Below, in pieces: positions 1 through 10,371 of a stretch of 64,000 nucleotides of DNA; the first letter of the stretch is position 1; each line of letters opens with the position of its first letter. The stretch lies in assembly GCA_016508695.1 (NCBI GenBank), contig VNKQ01000004.1, positions 1,178,001 through 1,242,000 on the forward strand, read 5' to 3'. The position numbers and the translations under genes were made by a program. Under the pieces are notes generated by a model. That model did no database searches and was not told the origin of the DNA. It saw only the letters and a list, made by a program, of their open reading frames with translations. The DNA is from Hyphodiscus hymeniophilus. Its lineage: Eukaryota > Ascomycota > Leotiomycetes > Helotiales > Hyphodiscaceae.

Positions 1-1008
1 CGTATTGCCGAATCATCACGAAAGATCGGTATTGACGAGGATCTGGATACGGAGAAGAACTACCTTGTTGAAGCACCACCAGATATTGAATGGTGGGACG
101 AAGGCTTGGTGGATGGGAAGAACTATGAGAATATCTCCGATTCAAAGGCCTTGAAGATAGATACGGAAGACTCTATCATCACCGAATATATCCAACATCC
201 CGTCCTCCTCGAGCCACCTCAAGAAAAGAACATGCCAGCACCCAAGCCTATGTTCTTGACCTCCAAAGAACAAGCAAAACTGCGACGCCAACGAAGAATG
301 GCCGATTTGAAGGAACAACAAGCCAAAATACGTCTGGGCCTCGAACCTGCGCCTCCTCCTAAGGTCAAGAAAGGAAATCTTATGCGAGTTCTGGGTGAAG
401 AAGCAGTGAAGGATCCCACAGCAGTCGAGGCCCGAGTCAATCGTGAGATTGCAGCTCGGCACGAAACACACGTGGAGATGAACGAAGATCGAAAACTCAC
501 AAAGGAACAACGCCATGAGAAGCTTGCGTTGAACCAGGAGAAAGATGCAGCAAAAGGCATACGAATGATGGTGTTCAAGATTGACAATCTTTCAAACGGT
601 GCCCATCGATATAAGATTAGTAAGAATGCAGAACAATATGCCCTGACAGGCATTTGTGTTATCCATCCGAGGTTCAACTTGGTTATTGTGGAGGGAGGAG
701 AATATAGTATCAAACAGTACCGCAAGCTTATGCTTCAGCGTATTAATTGGACTGAGAACTCCCCTACTCGCATCAAGGAAGGCACGAAAGCAGAGGCATT
801 GCAGGATTGGTTGAAGGCAGAGGATGAGAAAGGAGAGCTTAAGGATTTGACCCTGAACAGGTGCGTGCTAGTTTTTGAGGGAGAGGAGAAGGCTCGGGCG
901 TTCAGAAAGTGGGGAAGTAAGGTGTGTGAGACGGACAGCGCGGCCAGGGATGCTTTGACTAGAGCGAAGATGGAGAACTTCTGGGCTTTAGCTAAGAGCA
1001 TTAATTAG
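1..1008 (+). CDS. PRP3: U4/U6 small nuclear ribonucleoprotein Prp3, C-terminal part (5' end outside window)
   Basis: Spliceosomal protein that binds the U4/U6 snRNA duplex within the U4/U6.U5 tri-snRNP in the nucleus. The frame is open from base 1 to the TAG at 1006-1008, giving about 335 residues with no intron visible. The sequence shows the Prp3 family layout: a charged PRP3 region with the conserved stretch around PPPKVKKGNLMRVLGEEAVKDPT and basic, Glu/Lys-rich helices (LRRQRRMADLKEQQAK), followed by the C-terminal DUF1115-type domain (YALTGICVIHPRFNLVIVEGG, then a YRKLMLQRINW block). The N-terminal part lies upstream of the window. It is convergent with the XPD gene, with 472 bp between stop codons. 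The family assignment is from recognised conservation and is strong; the gene name follows yeast usage. Confidence 0.93.
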   Translation, partial: RIAESSRKIGIDEDLDTEKNYLVEAPPDIEWWDEGLVDGKNYENISDSKALKIDTEDSIITEYIQHPVLLEPPQEKNMPAPKPMFLTSKEQAKLRRQRRMADLKEQQAKIRLGLEPAPPPKVKKGNLMRVLGEEAVKDPTAVEARVNREIAARHETHVEMNEDRKLTKEQRHEKLALNQEKDAAKGIRMMVFKIDNLSNGAHRYKISKNAEQYALTGICVIHPRFNLVIVEGGEYSIKQYRKLMLQRINWTENSPTRIKEGTKAEALQDWLKAEDEKGELKDLTLNRCVLVFEGEEKARAFRKWGSKVCETDSAARDALTRAKMENFWALAKSIN

Positions 1009-1480
1009 CCTTGCTATGCTGACACGTAATATATTGGATCTTAATTCCGACAAATTAATGCAATGTGCACCAAAAGCGGAATTGCTCTTTGGACTTGGTC
1101 TTACTAAATGATTGATTGCCGTCCGTATGAATAACTGAACATCTTTGACACAATTTCTTGTTCGCTCGAATACTTTCGACCATGGGGATATGTCTAGGTT
1201 CTCGGCTTAGTTAGACTAATGTTAGAAATTCGTATCCTCTTCTGTCATTAGCATCCAATCGCTCAAAACTTCTGTTGATGTCTTATTTTGAGAAATTCGG
1301 AAGGTTGCGTCGTGTTGGACTTCAATATCTTACTTATAATAATTTCCGAGCGTTTGGGAGTCATAGCTATGCAGTGAAATTTGCCGTTTTGCAAAGTGGC
1401 CACAACAACTTCTTATGCACACGTGGGAGTACAGCCAGCAACTGCGCCACAGATTTCCAACTCGATGATTTTTTCAATTC
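1009..1480. other. Intergenic, convergent 3' ends of PRP3 and XPD
   Basis: 472 bp between two stop codons facing each other. It must hold both 3' UTRs and polyadenylation signals. Short open frames here show no recognisable protein. I see no repeat or RNA gene. Confidence 0.6.
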
Positions 1481-4339
1481 TTAATGCCCATCCAACTCCA
1501 TCATCGAAGCCTCCAATTCATCATCATCAAAGCCATCCTCATCCGCTTTCGCAACTGCCACCTCGTTTCCGTGCCTGATGCCCTCCATTTGGTCTCCATT
1601 CAACTCAACTTCCCTCAATGCCCTAATAGTCTCTTCCTCCTGCTTCTCCTTGAAAGCTTCCAAATCCTTAAGGCTCCACGTACTGATACCCTCCTGGTCC
1701 ACCGCCCTGAACGGCTGTGCCATACCTCGCAAGAACTTCTTCGCACTTCCTACCGCCATATCCGTACTCAGATTAACCTCACTCTCAAGAATAGCTTGAT
1801 TGATCCATTTTGGAAGCTGCGTTCTCTTCTTCAAAAAACGTCTGTCTGCTAAGACCATTATTCCATAATCATCTTTCCCTCGGAGGACACGACCCAGACA
1901 TTGTGCTGCGTGTCTCATGGCATCGAAAGACAAGAAGTCGTTTTCCCGGATACGGTAGGTTTCTCGAAGGAATTCGAGACGCGCTTTTAATATTCTGGAT
2001 TCGGTGTATTGAAAAGGTACGCCGATGCAAAGCACAGTTCGCCCGTAGTGATGGTCGAAATCGATACCTTCCGAAACCTTTCCTCTTGCGACACAGAGAA
2101 GAATCGCCCCACGGCCATTGGAGCATGCGGTACGGTATGTTTCCAGAGCCAAGGAGGTTTCTTGAGCATCAGGCGTTTCGACGAGGATGAGTTTATATTT
2201 CCAGACTTCGTCCAAGATTCCCATGCCTTGCCACATGCTAATGATCGATTCCATGTAGAGGTATGACGGGAAGAAGACGACCATTCCATCAGGTGTTAAT
2301 TTGGAGAACTCGGTGAGGATGTTGCCGTAGTTACGGACGACTGATGGATCGTTGCGGACCTGGAAACCCGATGACACTGCTACTTGATCGGATCCCCGGG
2401 TGATGATAAGCGGCAAGAAGGATCTTCGGGCTAGGGTCATAGCGTATGATTCTTGCACGACCGTTTCGAAGCCAAGCATCTTTGGATACATTTCCAGTGG
2501 CGAAATGGTACCGGATGTGATAATGACGGAGCTGAAGCGGTCGAAGACTGGTTTGATAGCTATCGCGGCATCCAGACAGGTGAAATGCAGGACTGGATTG
2601 GGTACTTCTGCCGTGTCTGATTCGTATGGTTCTAAGATAAGTAAGAATCCCTTTTCGTAGGTGGCAACGAGGGTCGCAAACGTTGCAACTTCCTGCAGGG
2701 GCTGATAGTCTTCGATATTTGTGAGTTCAAGGGTTCGAACGAGGGATGTCAATCTTTCTGCACAGAATCGTAGGGGCTTCTTTTCGATGAAAGTATACTC
2801 TTTGAGATGTGCAAGAAATGAGGGAGGAGTTTCGGAGATGACTTGACGGACTTTCATTCTAGTCTGCGTATATGTCAGCTACTACATTCTGAAGATTAGT
2901 ATTTCGTACCTTGAGGTATTCTATAAAACGCTTGAGGAATGCAACGAAGTGCTCTGCTCTACGAATATTTCCAGGGACTGCCTCTTTCAGCAGATCATCT
3001 GGGAGAGCTATCAGAGCATCAGCGATAGTCCATATTTTTGAAAGACAGAACTTACCAGGATTAGCCATAAAGGCATCCTCCTCTCGCGCTTCGTCTGCAT
3101 CTCTCAAGCCTTCGACGAGCTTCGCATATTCATCCTTGAGTTTATCTGCATCGCTGTCTTTCATGTCCGCGATCTTATTCTCGAGATTCTGGGCTCCTCG
3201 TGTAGCTTTTCGCAGCGAATCTTCCGTGATATCGGTGCTCAATGATTCGATACAGACATTGTCGATGTTATGTGCTTCGTCGAAAACAACTATGCAGTCC
3301 TTTGAGAGCTCCTTCGAGACTCTCTCGGCGATCTTGGGATCAAGTAGGTAATGGTAGGAGTAGATGATGACGTTGCAAAAAGGCATCTGAACCAAATCAG
3401 TGAAGTTTCCGAATAGATCGCATGACATACCATTCGTCTTGCTGTGAAGTATGGACATTGTTTGTTCTTCTCTCCGTATTTCAAAATATCATCGAACGTG
3501 TGAACACCATTTTCAATAAGATTGGCAGGGTCCAAGAGGTCAAGATTCTGCAGTCCATTAGCCTTGGCCCTCAAGTCGTAGGTGAAAACTAACATCATGA
3601 TAGATGCAAACCGGCACATCTTCTCCTCTTCCCTTCTTTTCCTTTACGAAGCCAGCAGTTAAGCTTCGACATCTTGCGTCAACAATAGCTCCACTCTTCT
3701 CTCGTTTCACGGAAGGATGCAAACAAAGATTCTTCCGACTCGATAACCCCAGCCCTCTGAAGTCTTCCTCATACCCGAGCTGCTCTGTTCGGTATTTCAT
3801 AAGAGCTTTGAGCTCGTGCAGTGCCTTTTCAATTTCGGTCATAGTCCCTGGCGACCATCAGCCCAATGTTGACTCTTGCCACCGACGGTGATAATGTGAC
3901 TCACGTGAGCAATAAATTAGCTTTCGATGCTCTGGGTAATACTGCTGGTATGATACGATCAGGGACAGGAGAGAAACAGTCTTTCCAGTCCCCGACGGCA
4001 TTTCTAGGACACAGTGACCTCCTGCATCGAGCGTTTCTGACGGATGTCAGCATGTCCCTAGTATGTCGGAAATGGAGCGTTTACTCTTAAGGTCGCACAT
4101 GTAGCTTGTGTTTGCCAAGGTAAGTAGGGGTCCAACTCAACCATGGAAGATACACATACGCATATTGCTCTGTTCGCTATGTCAGTATTAGAGCTAGTGG
4201 GGCGCTGTCGAGGACTTTAGGGGCTCACCTGGATATATCTTAGGATACGGGAACAGCACAGGAAGGTCGCTGCGAGCTTCATTAGCCTCGTTCCTGGTAC
4301 CCAGCGATAGAATCTACCATACTCAATATTGAACTTCAT
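1481..4339 (-). CDS. RAD3: TFIIH / nucleotide-excision-repair 5'-3' DNA helicase XPD (Rad3)
   Basis: ATP-dependent helicase of TFIIH, needed for nucleotide excision repair and promoter opening. Ten exons on the minus strand: 4323-4339, 4229-4269, 4160-4169, 4085-4104, 3905-4036, 3594-3847, 3431-3547, 3056-3386, 2910-3007 and 1481-2863. They total 2403 nt, an 800-residue protein (yeast Rad3 is 778). All nine introns are GT-AG and 44-59 bp. Walker A MPSGTGKT has Lys48, matching the known essential Lys48 of Rad3. The four Fe-S cysteines are present in order (NLCLHP, DARC, VPVC, QCPYF), then DEAH at about 233-236, motif V (ARGKVSEGIDF) and motif VI (QCLGRVLRGKDDYG). Exon 3 is a 10-bp microexon and exon 1 is only 17 bp, so automatic callers may lose the N-terminus. 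The start ATG at 4339 gives the conserved MKFNIDDLPVLFPYP opening. The C-terminal tail is acidic, as in the family. Confidence 0.96.
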
Positions 4340-4966
4340 ATTTGCAGGTGGTAGCTGTGGTGTGGGCTGATGTGTGGATTATGTTGTGGTTGATTTGCCT
4401 CTACCTAAGGTAAGTCTTGATTGTTGCTAGGCGAGGCTAGGCCTGAAGCCTCTGTCTCCTCAGGCTGTCACTCGGCAATGAAAGTAAAAGTACGGTAGAT
4501 CCCGTCCAAACCTATCGATCGTATTCGTTCACAGCAATGTGAAGAAGGCTCAGCACTGATTCATGGACCGATCCCGAATGAGCCGCTTTCACCTTGTATA
4601 TGAATGTCATTTGGGTCCTGGAATTCATGAGTCACCGAATGAAAACATACATACCTAGGACTGATTGGCCAGGCATCAACACTTCCGACGACACACCCAA
4701 CAGCAGTCGGGTGCTCACGATCTCCCCACACGACGCGGATAAAGCGTTTTGATAGAAATTCTCTCAAGTCTTCTCATTAGCCAATTTATTCGGATGGTAT
4801 GCGCACTCGATAAGTTGAAGCCCCTATTATATGCCTTGATATTGAAAGAGACAGGTCTGTAGGTGAAGATTTCATCTGAGTAGGTATAATTACCCTTTTT
4901 GGGGGGAGTAGGACTCACTTGTTATCACGAGTCTCCAATAAGTATATAACGTTTTCCCTTTACTAG
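4340..4966. other. XPD upstream region, no gene seen
   Basis: Contains the XPD promoter/5' UTR near 4340-4500. Beyond that I see only short unrelated open frames and no recognisable protein or RNA. Composition is ordinary for the gene block. Confidence 0.5.
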
Positions 4967-5215
4967 TATCCAAGTCATTAATTTTAATTGAGCGATCGGG
5001 ATCTTTGAAATCTTATATAAAAAGTCATTTCCCTTCTCAAGTATCACAAGTCGTCCATTTCCATTAAGCGATCCGGATATTCGAGATCCAATAGATGAAA
5101 AAACCTTATTTCTTTTATTACTATCCAAGTTGTCCACTTTAATTGCGCGACCCGGATACTCGAGGTCGAATTAACATAAAAACCCTTTCCCTAATAAAAC
5201 CAAATTCGTCCATTG
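4967..5215 (+). repeat. Degenerate ~75-80 bp tandem repeat, three and a partial units
   Basis: Units begin near 4967, 5042, 5122 and 5197. Each carries the series TATCcAAGTC(g)TCCA, then AGCGATCCGGATA(T/C)TCGAG, then a run ending AAAACCcTTTCCCT. Spacings are 75, 80 and 75 bp. Units are diverged but alignable by eye. The same core appears inverted at 7480-7582, so the array may be one end of a mobile element. Confidence 0.7.
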
Positions 5216-5269
5216 TAAATCAAGCCTTTGCGGGCACTCCCAATTTGAACGCGGTGGCCGGTGCTCTCA

Positions 5270-7200
5270 GATGGCAGCATTACTTTCTTCGCTGCAAGGC
5301 ACCTTGTTCGACCCAGCGAGGACATGATTAAGCATCACCTCGACGGACTGAGCTCCAAAGAAGAAGCCCTAAAAGTGGAGTTGCAGAAACTCCAGGAGAA
5401 ATACGAGGAAAAATATTGACCGTTTGGCGTGACATGGGACCTAGCCTTCAACACGAAATACGGCCACGTCATGAAGGAACATCATGTCTACCAATTCCAT
5501 TATGAGGTACGCAAAACTCGCAGATATTCTCTGGATTCCAGTGAATAGGTAGTAGTGACTTCAACGATAGGCCATGTATCTCCTTCGACATTGACTCCAT
5601 GACACAGCAATAGCGACATCGACACTGTACTCAACAACCTGATTTCGAACAAAGAAACGTTTGTCTCTATTACCAATGTGGGGATCGCTACCTTCGACCT
5701 ACTCCCGTCATTTGATTCTTTTTTGGATGGAACCCCAACACAATTTTCATTGATTTGGGCCTGTTTGCCCTAGATTCCAATTCATCTCCCACCCTACGGT
5801 TTGAAACCTGATGTCAGTCGAGAGCTTCCTACTTAGTTGGCCTATAATGATCGCTGAAGAATCTCTGATACCGGATTATGTCGTCAGTGGAGACACCATC
5901 ATTCCTGCATTGGTCGAGCTACGGGTGAAGGAAACGGGGATCTAAGATTTGCATCAGCGTCGACAATCGGATCAACCGCCTTATGAAGGGCGCTTCGAAT
6001 AAAACTTTATCCAGACATACTACCTTATCCAGTAGTACGACGCCAGACGCAGGCGACTCCATTGATACGAAGAAGGTATGTCGGCCAATCTTTTACAAAT
6101 ATGGCGTCGCCGGCATGGTCGACGTGGGAAGCAATAATTATCCATCTGCAAACTTTCTCTTGAGAGAATGGAAAACGATGTCAGGTAACAAAACGATAAG
6201 ATGAGGAAATTCGTCACTGCGAGAGGGCACGTCAACAAAGGTTTGCTTCGTGCTCTTCCACTGTCGGAACAATCGCGTTCGCGAGAGTGTCGAAGAACAT
6301 TCGAATGGAGCGAAAGAGAGAGTGCTTCACGAATCAAATTCACAGGCTATTGCCGAATTTAACGATTTGATGAAAAATAGCAATGGCTGGGTCAATGCTG
6401 TTGCTACGGCTCGGGGGAAGTCACAGACTCCATGCGATGAAGCTAGCGACGGCGTTGTCTTCATTTCGGCAGTGGAGGAGGCATTTAGTAACTTCTTGTT
6501 AATTCGGCTTGAAGACTATTCAAGGATGTGGTATCTTTGGCTAATGCCCTCGCTGTGATCCTCGAGGCGATCCCGCATCCGAATCTGCAAGCACGCTTCC
6601 GACACCATTCTCGTGTATGTGCTTATGGAATAGTACTTCAGCTAGGTACGGATGGCGAGGAGAAGACCTGACTCGAGCTCATCAGTACGATTGTAATGGA
6701 CTTCCAGCAAAGTAGTGCAGGATTCAAGGGCATAGTGAGCAAGCATGATGTCCTTGGTCAGGTTCCTCCGCTCACGAACCGACGATTCAAAGAAGAAGAT
6801 GTCTCTTTGACGTGGAAAGCGACATGGGAAGCGTCGCCTTATATCAACAACAGTAAACCCGACGAACCTAGGCGAGTCGAAGCTCACCGAGGAGCTCGAG
6901 CAGGAACTTATGCCGCAGTTCAAGCAATAAGCCAAGGACGCCAAGCAGAGTCATCAGCAGGTATCGATGACCTTCATACAACCGAAGAGGAGCTCAAGCG
7001 CAAATACGGTGATCCCGACGGGCATGATGCTTTATGCGAAGCTCACGCCTTGCTTCACCCCAAGGCGCGAACGGACGCCGAATATCTTGGAAAGAAATTG
7101 ACGAGGCCGACACAAGCTGCTATTGCTCCTTATCACTCAATAAGACACCCTCCAATTTCAATTTCCGTCCACTCTGATTCTTACGTTTGTCAATCCTGAG
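5270..7200 (+). pseudogene. Decayed protein-coding region of unknown family
   Basis: Several coherent plus-strand stretches of protein-like sequence lie in shifting frames, broken by stops and frameshifts. One runs from about 5326 (MIKHHLDGLSSKEEALKV, a charged helix that reads like coiled coil) through a TGA at about 5417 into WDLAFNTKYGHVMKEHH, then a plausible intron (GTACGC...CGATAG, about 5508-5571). Others lie at 5610-5770, 5850-5945, 5983-6204 and 6250-6558. A final 6696-7199 stretch is rich in Glu, Lys and Ala. I do not recognise the family. The pieces could come from one long gene or from several. Inverted repeat arrays on both sides suggest a captured or mobile segment. Low confidence that all parts belong together. 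Confidence 0.35.
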
Positions 7201-7479
7201 ATTATTGTCTTCCCTTTCATGGCCTGCCCTGGCGTTCTCTCCTCTTGACTCTGTCTTCTCACGTGGCTGCCTGAAATCGACGAACACATTGTTTCCTTTC
7301 ATGTCTTCGAATAAAGAAGTCCAGCAATCCCACTGTTACTTGGAACTCCCCACTTGATAGCAAGTACAAAATGAACTGGTAATATGTATAATCTTCCAGT
7401 TTCTCTCCTTCTTCGCTCCTTAGATATCACTCGATATACTTAAGACCTTTAATACTGTCTCCATCCCCACCTAGATAGA

Positions 7480-7582
7480 TCTCACATGTCCGGATCGCTT
7501 GACTAAAACCAACGATTTAGATATCAAGGGAATTAACTTTGTATACTTACTAGGCCTCGAATATCCGGATTGCTCAAACAAG
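7480..7582 (-). repeat. Inverted copy of the ~75 bp repeat (two units)
   Basis: Read on the minus strand, two cores (GAGCAATCCGGATATTCGAG and AAGCGATCCGGACATGTGAG) are exactly 75 bp apart, the same period as the 4967-5215 array on the opposite strand. Between them is GTAAGTATAC...TTCCCTTG, also matching the left array. Confidence 0.65.
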
Positions 7583-8072
7583 AGTGGCCGGTTTGGATGC
7601 CGGCAGAGGAAAACGGAGAAGAACTCATTAGTTTGGTTGTTTGTCTAAGGAACAAGACCATCGGATGCGGGCAGATACATATGCTCCAGCGAGGAAATCC
7701 TGCCGGCTATCATAAAATCATTGGTCACCGCGTTCAAAATTCGCCACAAAGGCCCATTATGCACGGCAATAGGAACAACGGCATTCGATCTTGGAAGTCA
7801 CAGTCAAGAAGTGTATTGTAGTAAAATCATCGATTCGTCGATCCGAAGATCAGAACTATGCGCCCTATCGCAAGTTCATAATATGATGTACAACCCAGAC
7901 GATCCCTGATGAAAGCAAACTCCAGCGCAAATCCGTGTAAACCCCGACCCAACCATTATTGCCCCCAAATCATCTCAATGCTCCAGTATCGGTCCAAGCC
8001 CAGCCATTCGAAACAGCTTGAATGAGTGCCGATGCGTGATGTTGAGTAATTTGATGGAATATCCGAAACCGT
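7583..8072. other. Intergenic, 3' side of histone H3
   Basis: About 490 bp. It must contain the H3 3' UTR and terminator (immediately left of 8073). An 83-codon frame at 7570-7821 has no recognisable homology and is not called a gene. Confidence 0.45.
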
Positions 8073-8711
8073 TTAAGAGCGCTCACCACGGAGGCGGCGG
8101 GCGAGTTGGATGTCCTTCGATTGGATGGTAACTCTCTTGGCGTGGATGGCACACAAGTTGGTGTCCTCGAAAAGGGAGACGAGGTAGGCCTCAACGGACT
8201 CTTGGAGAGCGCCGATGGCAGATGACTGGAATCGGAGATCGGACTTGAAATCTTGGGCGATTTCACGTACCAGACGTTGGAAGGGGAGCTTTCGGATGAG
8301 GAGCTCGGTCGATTTTTGATAACGACGAATCTCACGGAGCGCAACGGTTCCAGGCTTGTAGCGATGGGGCTTCTTTACGCCACCGGTAGATGGGGCAGAC
8401 TTGCGAGCAGCTTTCTGTTATGTGTCAGTGAAGTCGACAATGACATAGGTGGGTAACGACTTACGGAAGCAAGTTGCTTACGGGGGGCCTTGCCACCAGT
8501 GGACTTACGGGCAGTTTGCCTAAATAATAGTCAGCATGATACTTGTGTGAAGAGGCGCTCATGAAGTCGCGCCAAGTTGAGAAGTTGTTGCGATAGTATC
8601 GTTATATAAGTCGCGTGAATCTGAGGTGGCGACATCGGATTGCGACCGAAGCCATGATGAAATACACATGAAATGAGAGAGATGGGATAATACTCACTTG
8701 GTGCGTGCCAT
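8073..8711 (-). CDS. Histone H3
   Basis: Core nucleosome histone. Three exons on the minus strand: 8698-8711, 8465-8519 and 8073-8414. They sum to 411 nt, exactly 136 residues plus stop. The N-terminus reads MARTKQTARKSTGG and the C-terminus IQLARRLRGERS, both canonical for fungal H3, as is GGVKKPH. Intron 1 (8520-8697, 178 bp) interrupts the Lys4 codon. Intron 2 (8415-8464, 50 bp) lies after Ser22 of the mature numbering. Both are GT-AG. It is divergent from histone H4, whose start lies 733 bp away, so coordinated S-phase expression from one promoter region is expected. The first exon is only 14 bp and is invisible to open-frame searches. Confidence 0.98.
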
Positions 8712-9444
8712 TATGAAGATGTTTTGTTAAGATCGAGGATTGATGAGAGGTACAGAGATGGATTGTTGTCGAAGTTGTTGTTGGTTGGTCGGAGTCGTTG
8801 TGTGTGGATGAGAGGAAAAGCCGGAGAGCGGGGGATGGGAAGATTAAGTATGAAATCTGGGCTGCCGACTGATCGCGCGAAATCACACGCTAGCGTCGTT
8901 TGCGAAAGGTGCGGAATCAGAGAAATCAGAGCGTCAAAGATCAAAGCTCGCGTCGGGCCAGTTAGACTGACCGGGGGTTGGGCGCAGGAACGCCATGGTT
9001 GACATTGAAGGAATCTATCTATCTAACCAGATCTACACAACGTAAACTTGCGAATTCACAGTAAATAAAATATGAAGAAATTGAAATTAACAAATTCTCT
9101 TCAACTCGCACGGTTTCTATTTCATGCTCTAACCTGTCCCTCGATACCTACCCACCTAGTTCTAGCATCCATAAAAGTTGACGTTGCGTGTGCAATAAGT
9201 GGGGCCAACATTGTTTTGATCTCGCTCCATACCACCCGCGTATCGAGCCTAGCGTAATCTCTAGCTTGTGATTTCCCAACAAGAGCCGCGTCGCGGAGAC
9301 CTTCTTATACTCGAGCTCCCCCTCCCTCATACCGAACTTTTTTTGAACCCCATCAACCAACGAATTCGACAATCCGGCGACCATTTTCGATCACCATCCA
9401 AGCATTACCCCACTTCATCACTTCTCTTACCAAACTCAATCACT
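8712..9444. promoter_or_regulatory. Shared H3-H4 divergent promoter region
   Basis: 733 bp between the two histone start codons. Divergent H3-H4 pairs with a shared promoter are the usual arrangement in ascomycetes. A C/T-rich, CA-rich leader (about 9400-9444) precedes the H4 ATG. I could not assign specific factor sites by eye. Confidence 0.75.
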
Positions 9445-9858
9445 ATGACTGGACGTGAGTATAACCCATCATCCTCATCGCGTCTGACAGAATGCTAACG
9501 CCTCTTCAGGCGGAAAAGGTGGCAAGGGTCTCGGAAAGGGAGGAGCCAAGCGCCATCGCAAGATTCTTCGTGACAACATCCAAGGTATCACAAAGCCTGC
9601 GATCCGTCGTCTCGCTCGTCGTGGAGGTGTGAAGCGTATCTCAGCCAGTATGTTCTCAACTCTCATCTTTTCGAACCCGTCTGACGTGTCACAGTGATCT
9701 ACGAAGAAACCCGTGGTGTCCTCAAGACATTCCTTGAAGGCGTCATTCGTGATGCTGTCACATACACCGAGCATGCCAAGCGCAAGACTGTTACCTCCCT
9801 CGATGTCGTCTACGCCCTTAAACGCCAAGGTCGCACTCTGTATGGTTTCGGTGGATAG
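9445..9858 (+). CDS. Histone H4
   Basis: Core nucleosome histone. Three exons: 9445-9454, 9510-9647 and 9695-9858, total 312 nt, 103 residues plus stop. The product starts MTGRGKGGKGLGKGG and ends LKRQGRTLYGFGG, canonical H4. Intron 1 (55 bp) splits codon 4 (Arg). It has a GCTAACG branch site and a TTCAG acceptor. Intron 2 (47 bp) lies in the SAM/IYEET region. It is divergent from H3. The AT-rich repeat block begins only about 460 bp beyond the stop codon. Confidence 0.98.
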
Positions 9859-10320
9859 ATGGTTTCGGGTTTGGGTGTCATGGTCTTACGAATTTCTTCC
9901 ATCGCTGATCGCGTGAAGACGGGTTGCCCTGGGATTGGGTCTTGCTTTTGGTGTTATTGTATCATACGGATATGGGGATATTACATGGTTGATACTCAAT
10001 AATCAATCACTATGAAACGGCATACGTTGTTCCTTGTGACTGCTTTAATATTCCTGGCCTATCACGGATGCGCCTAGTGCTTTGTTTTGATGTCTGTTGC
10101 CTAATCCGGCGGTCGCGTTTTCGGCTGCTGGTAATAGTGTCTGTACCATAGTGTTTGGATATTTGTCAGTGACAAATTGCGTCTGTAGCATGTCGCGGAA
10201 TATGTATGGTTTCTCTACCCCTACAGTATTCTTCTCGCATTTCTTTATACTGGCACCTTCAAAGGACTTGAAAGGTTGTAATTGTTTTCTTTATTTCGAA
10301 TGAATTGAATTATATAATAA
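9859..10320. other. H4 3' flank and transition to AT-rich block
   Basis: Holds the H4 3' UTR. Composition stays ordinary until about 10300, then becomes abruptly TA-rich. No gene recognised. Confidence 0.5.
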
Positions 10321-10371
10321 GGGTCGAGCTATTTCAACTTAACTCCCGGCTATGTTAGCTCTACTAGTCCT
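10321..10371 (+). mobile_element. Degenerate terminal inverted repeat, MULE-like family, end only
   Basis: GGGTCGAGCTATTTCAACT followed by CCCGGCTATGTTAGCTCTACTAGTCC matches the left end of the family seen complete at 39846, 48496 and 49411. No matching right end was found in this AT block, so this is a broken or heavily diverged remnant. Confidence 0.55.

Noticed and set aside
142..725. Minus-strand open frames of 124 and 168 codons opposite PRP3
   Set aside because: They are antisense shadows of a well-conserved coding frame, with no homology of their own.
1484..3351. Several plus-strand frames over XPD (122, 126, 146 codons)
   Set aside because: Antisense to recognised XPD exons; translations have no domain features.
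7970..8344. 124-codon minus-strand frame over histone H3
   Set aside because: It is the wrong frame of the third H3 exon, Ser/Pro-rich by chance.
9475..9828. 117-codon minus-strand frame over histone H4
   Set aside because: Antisense to H4 exons 2 and 3.
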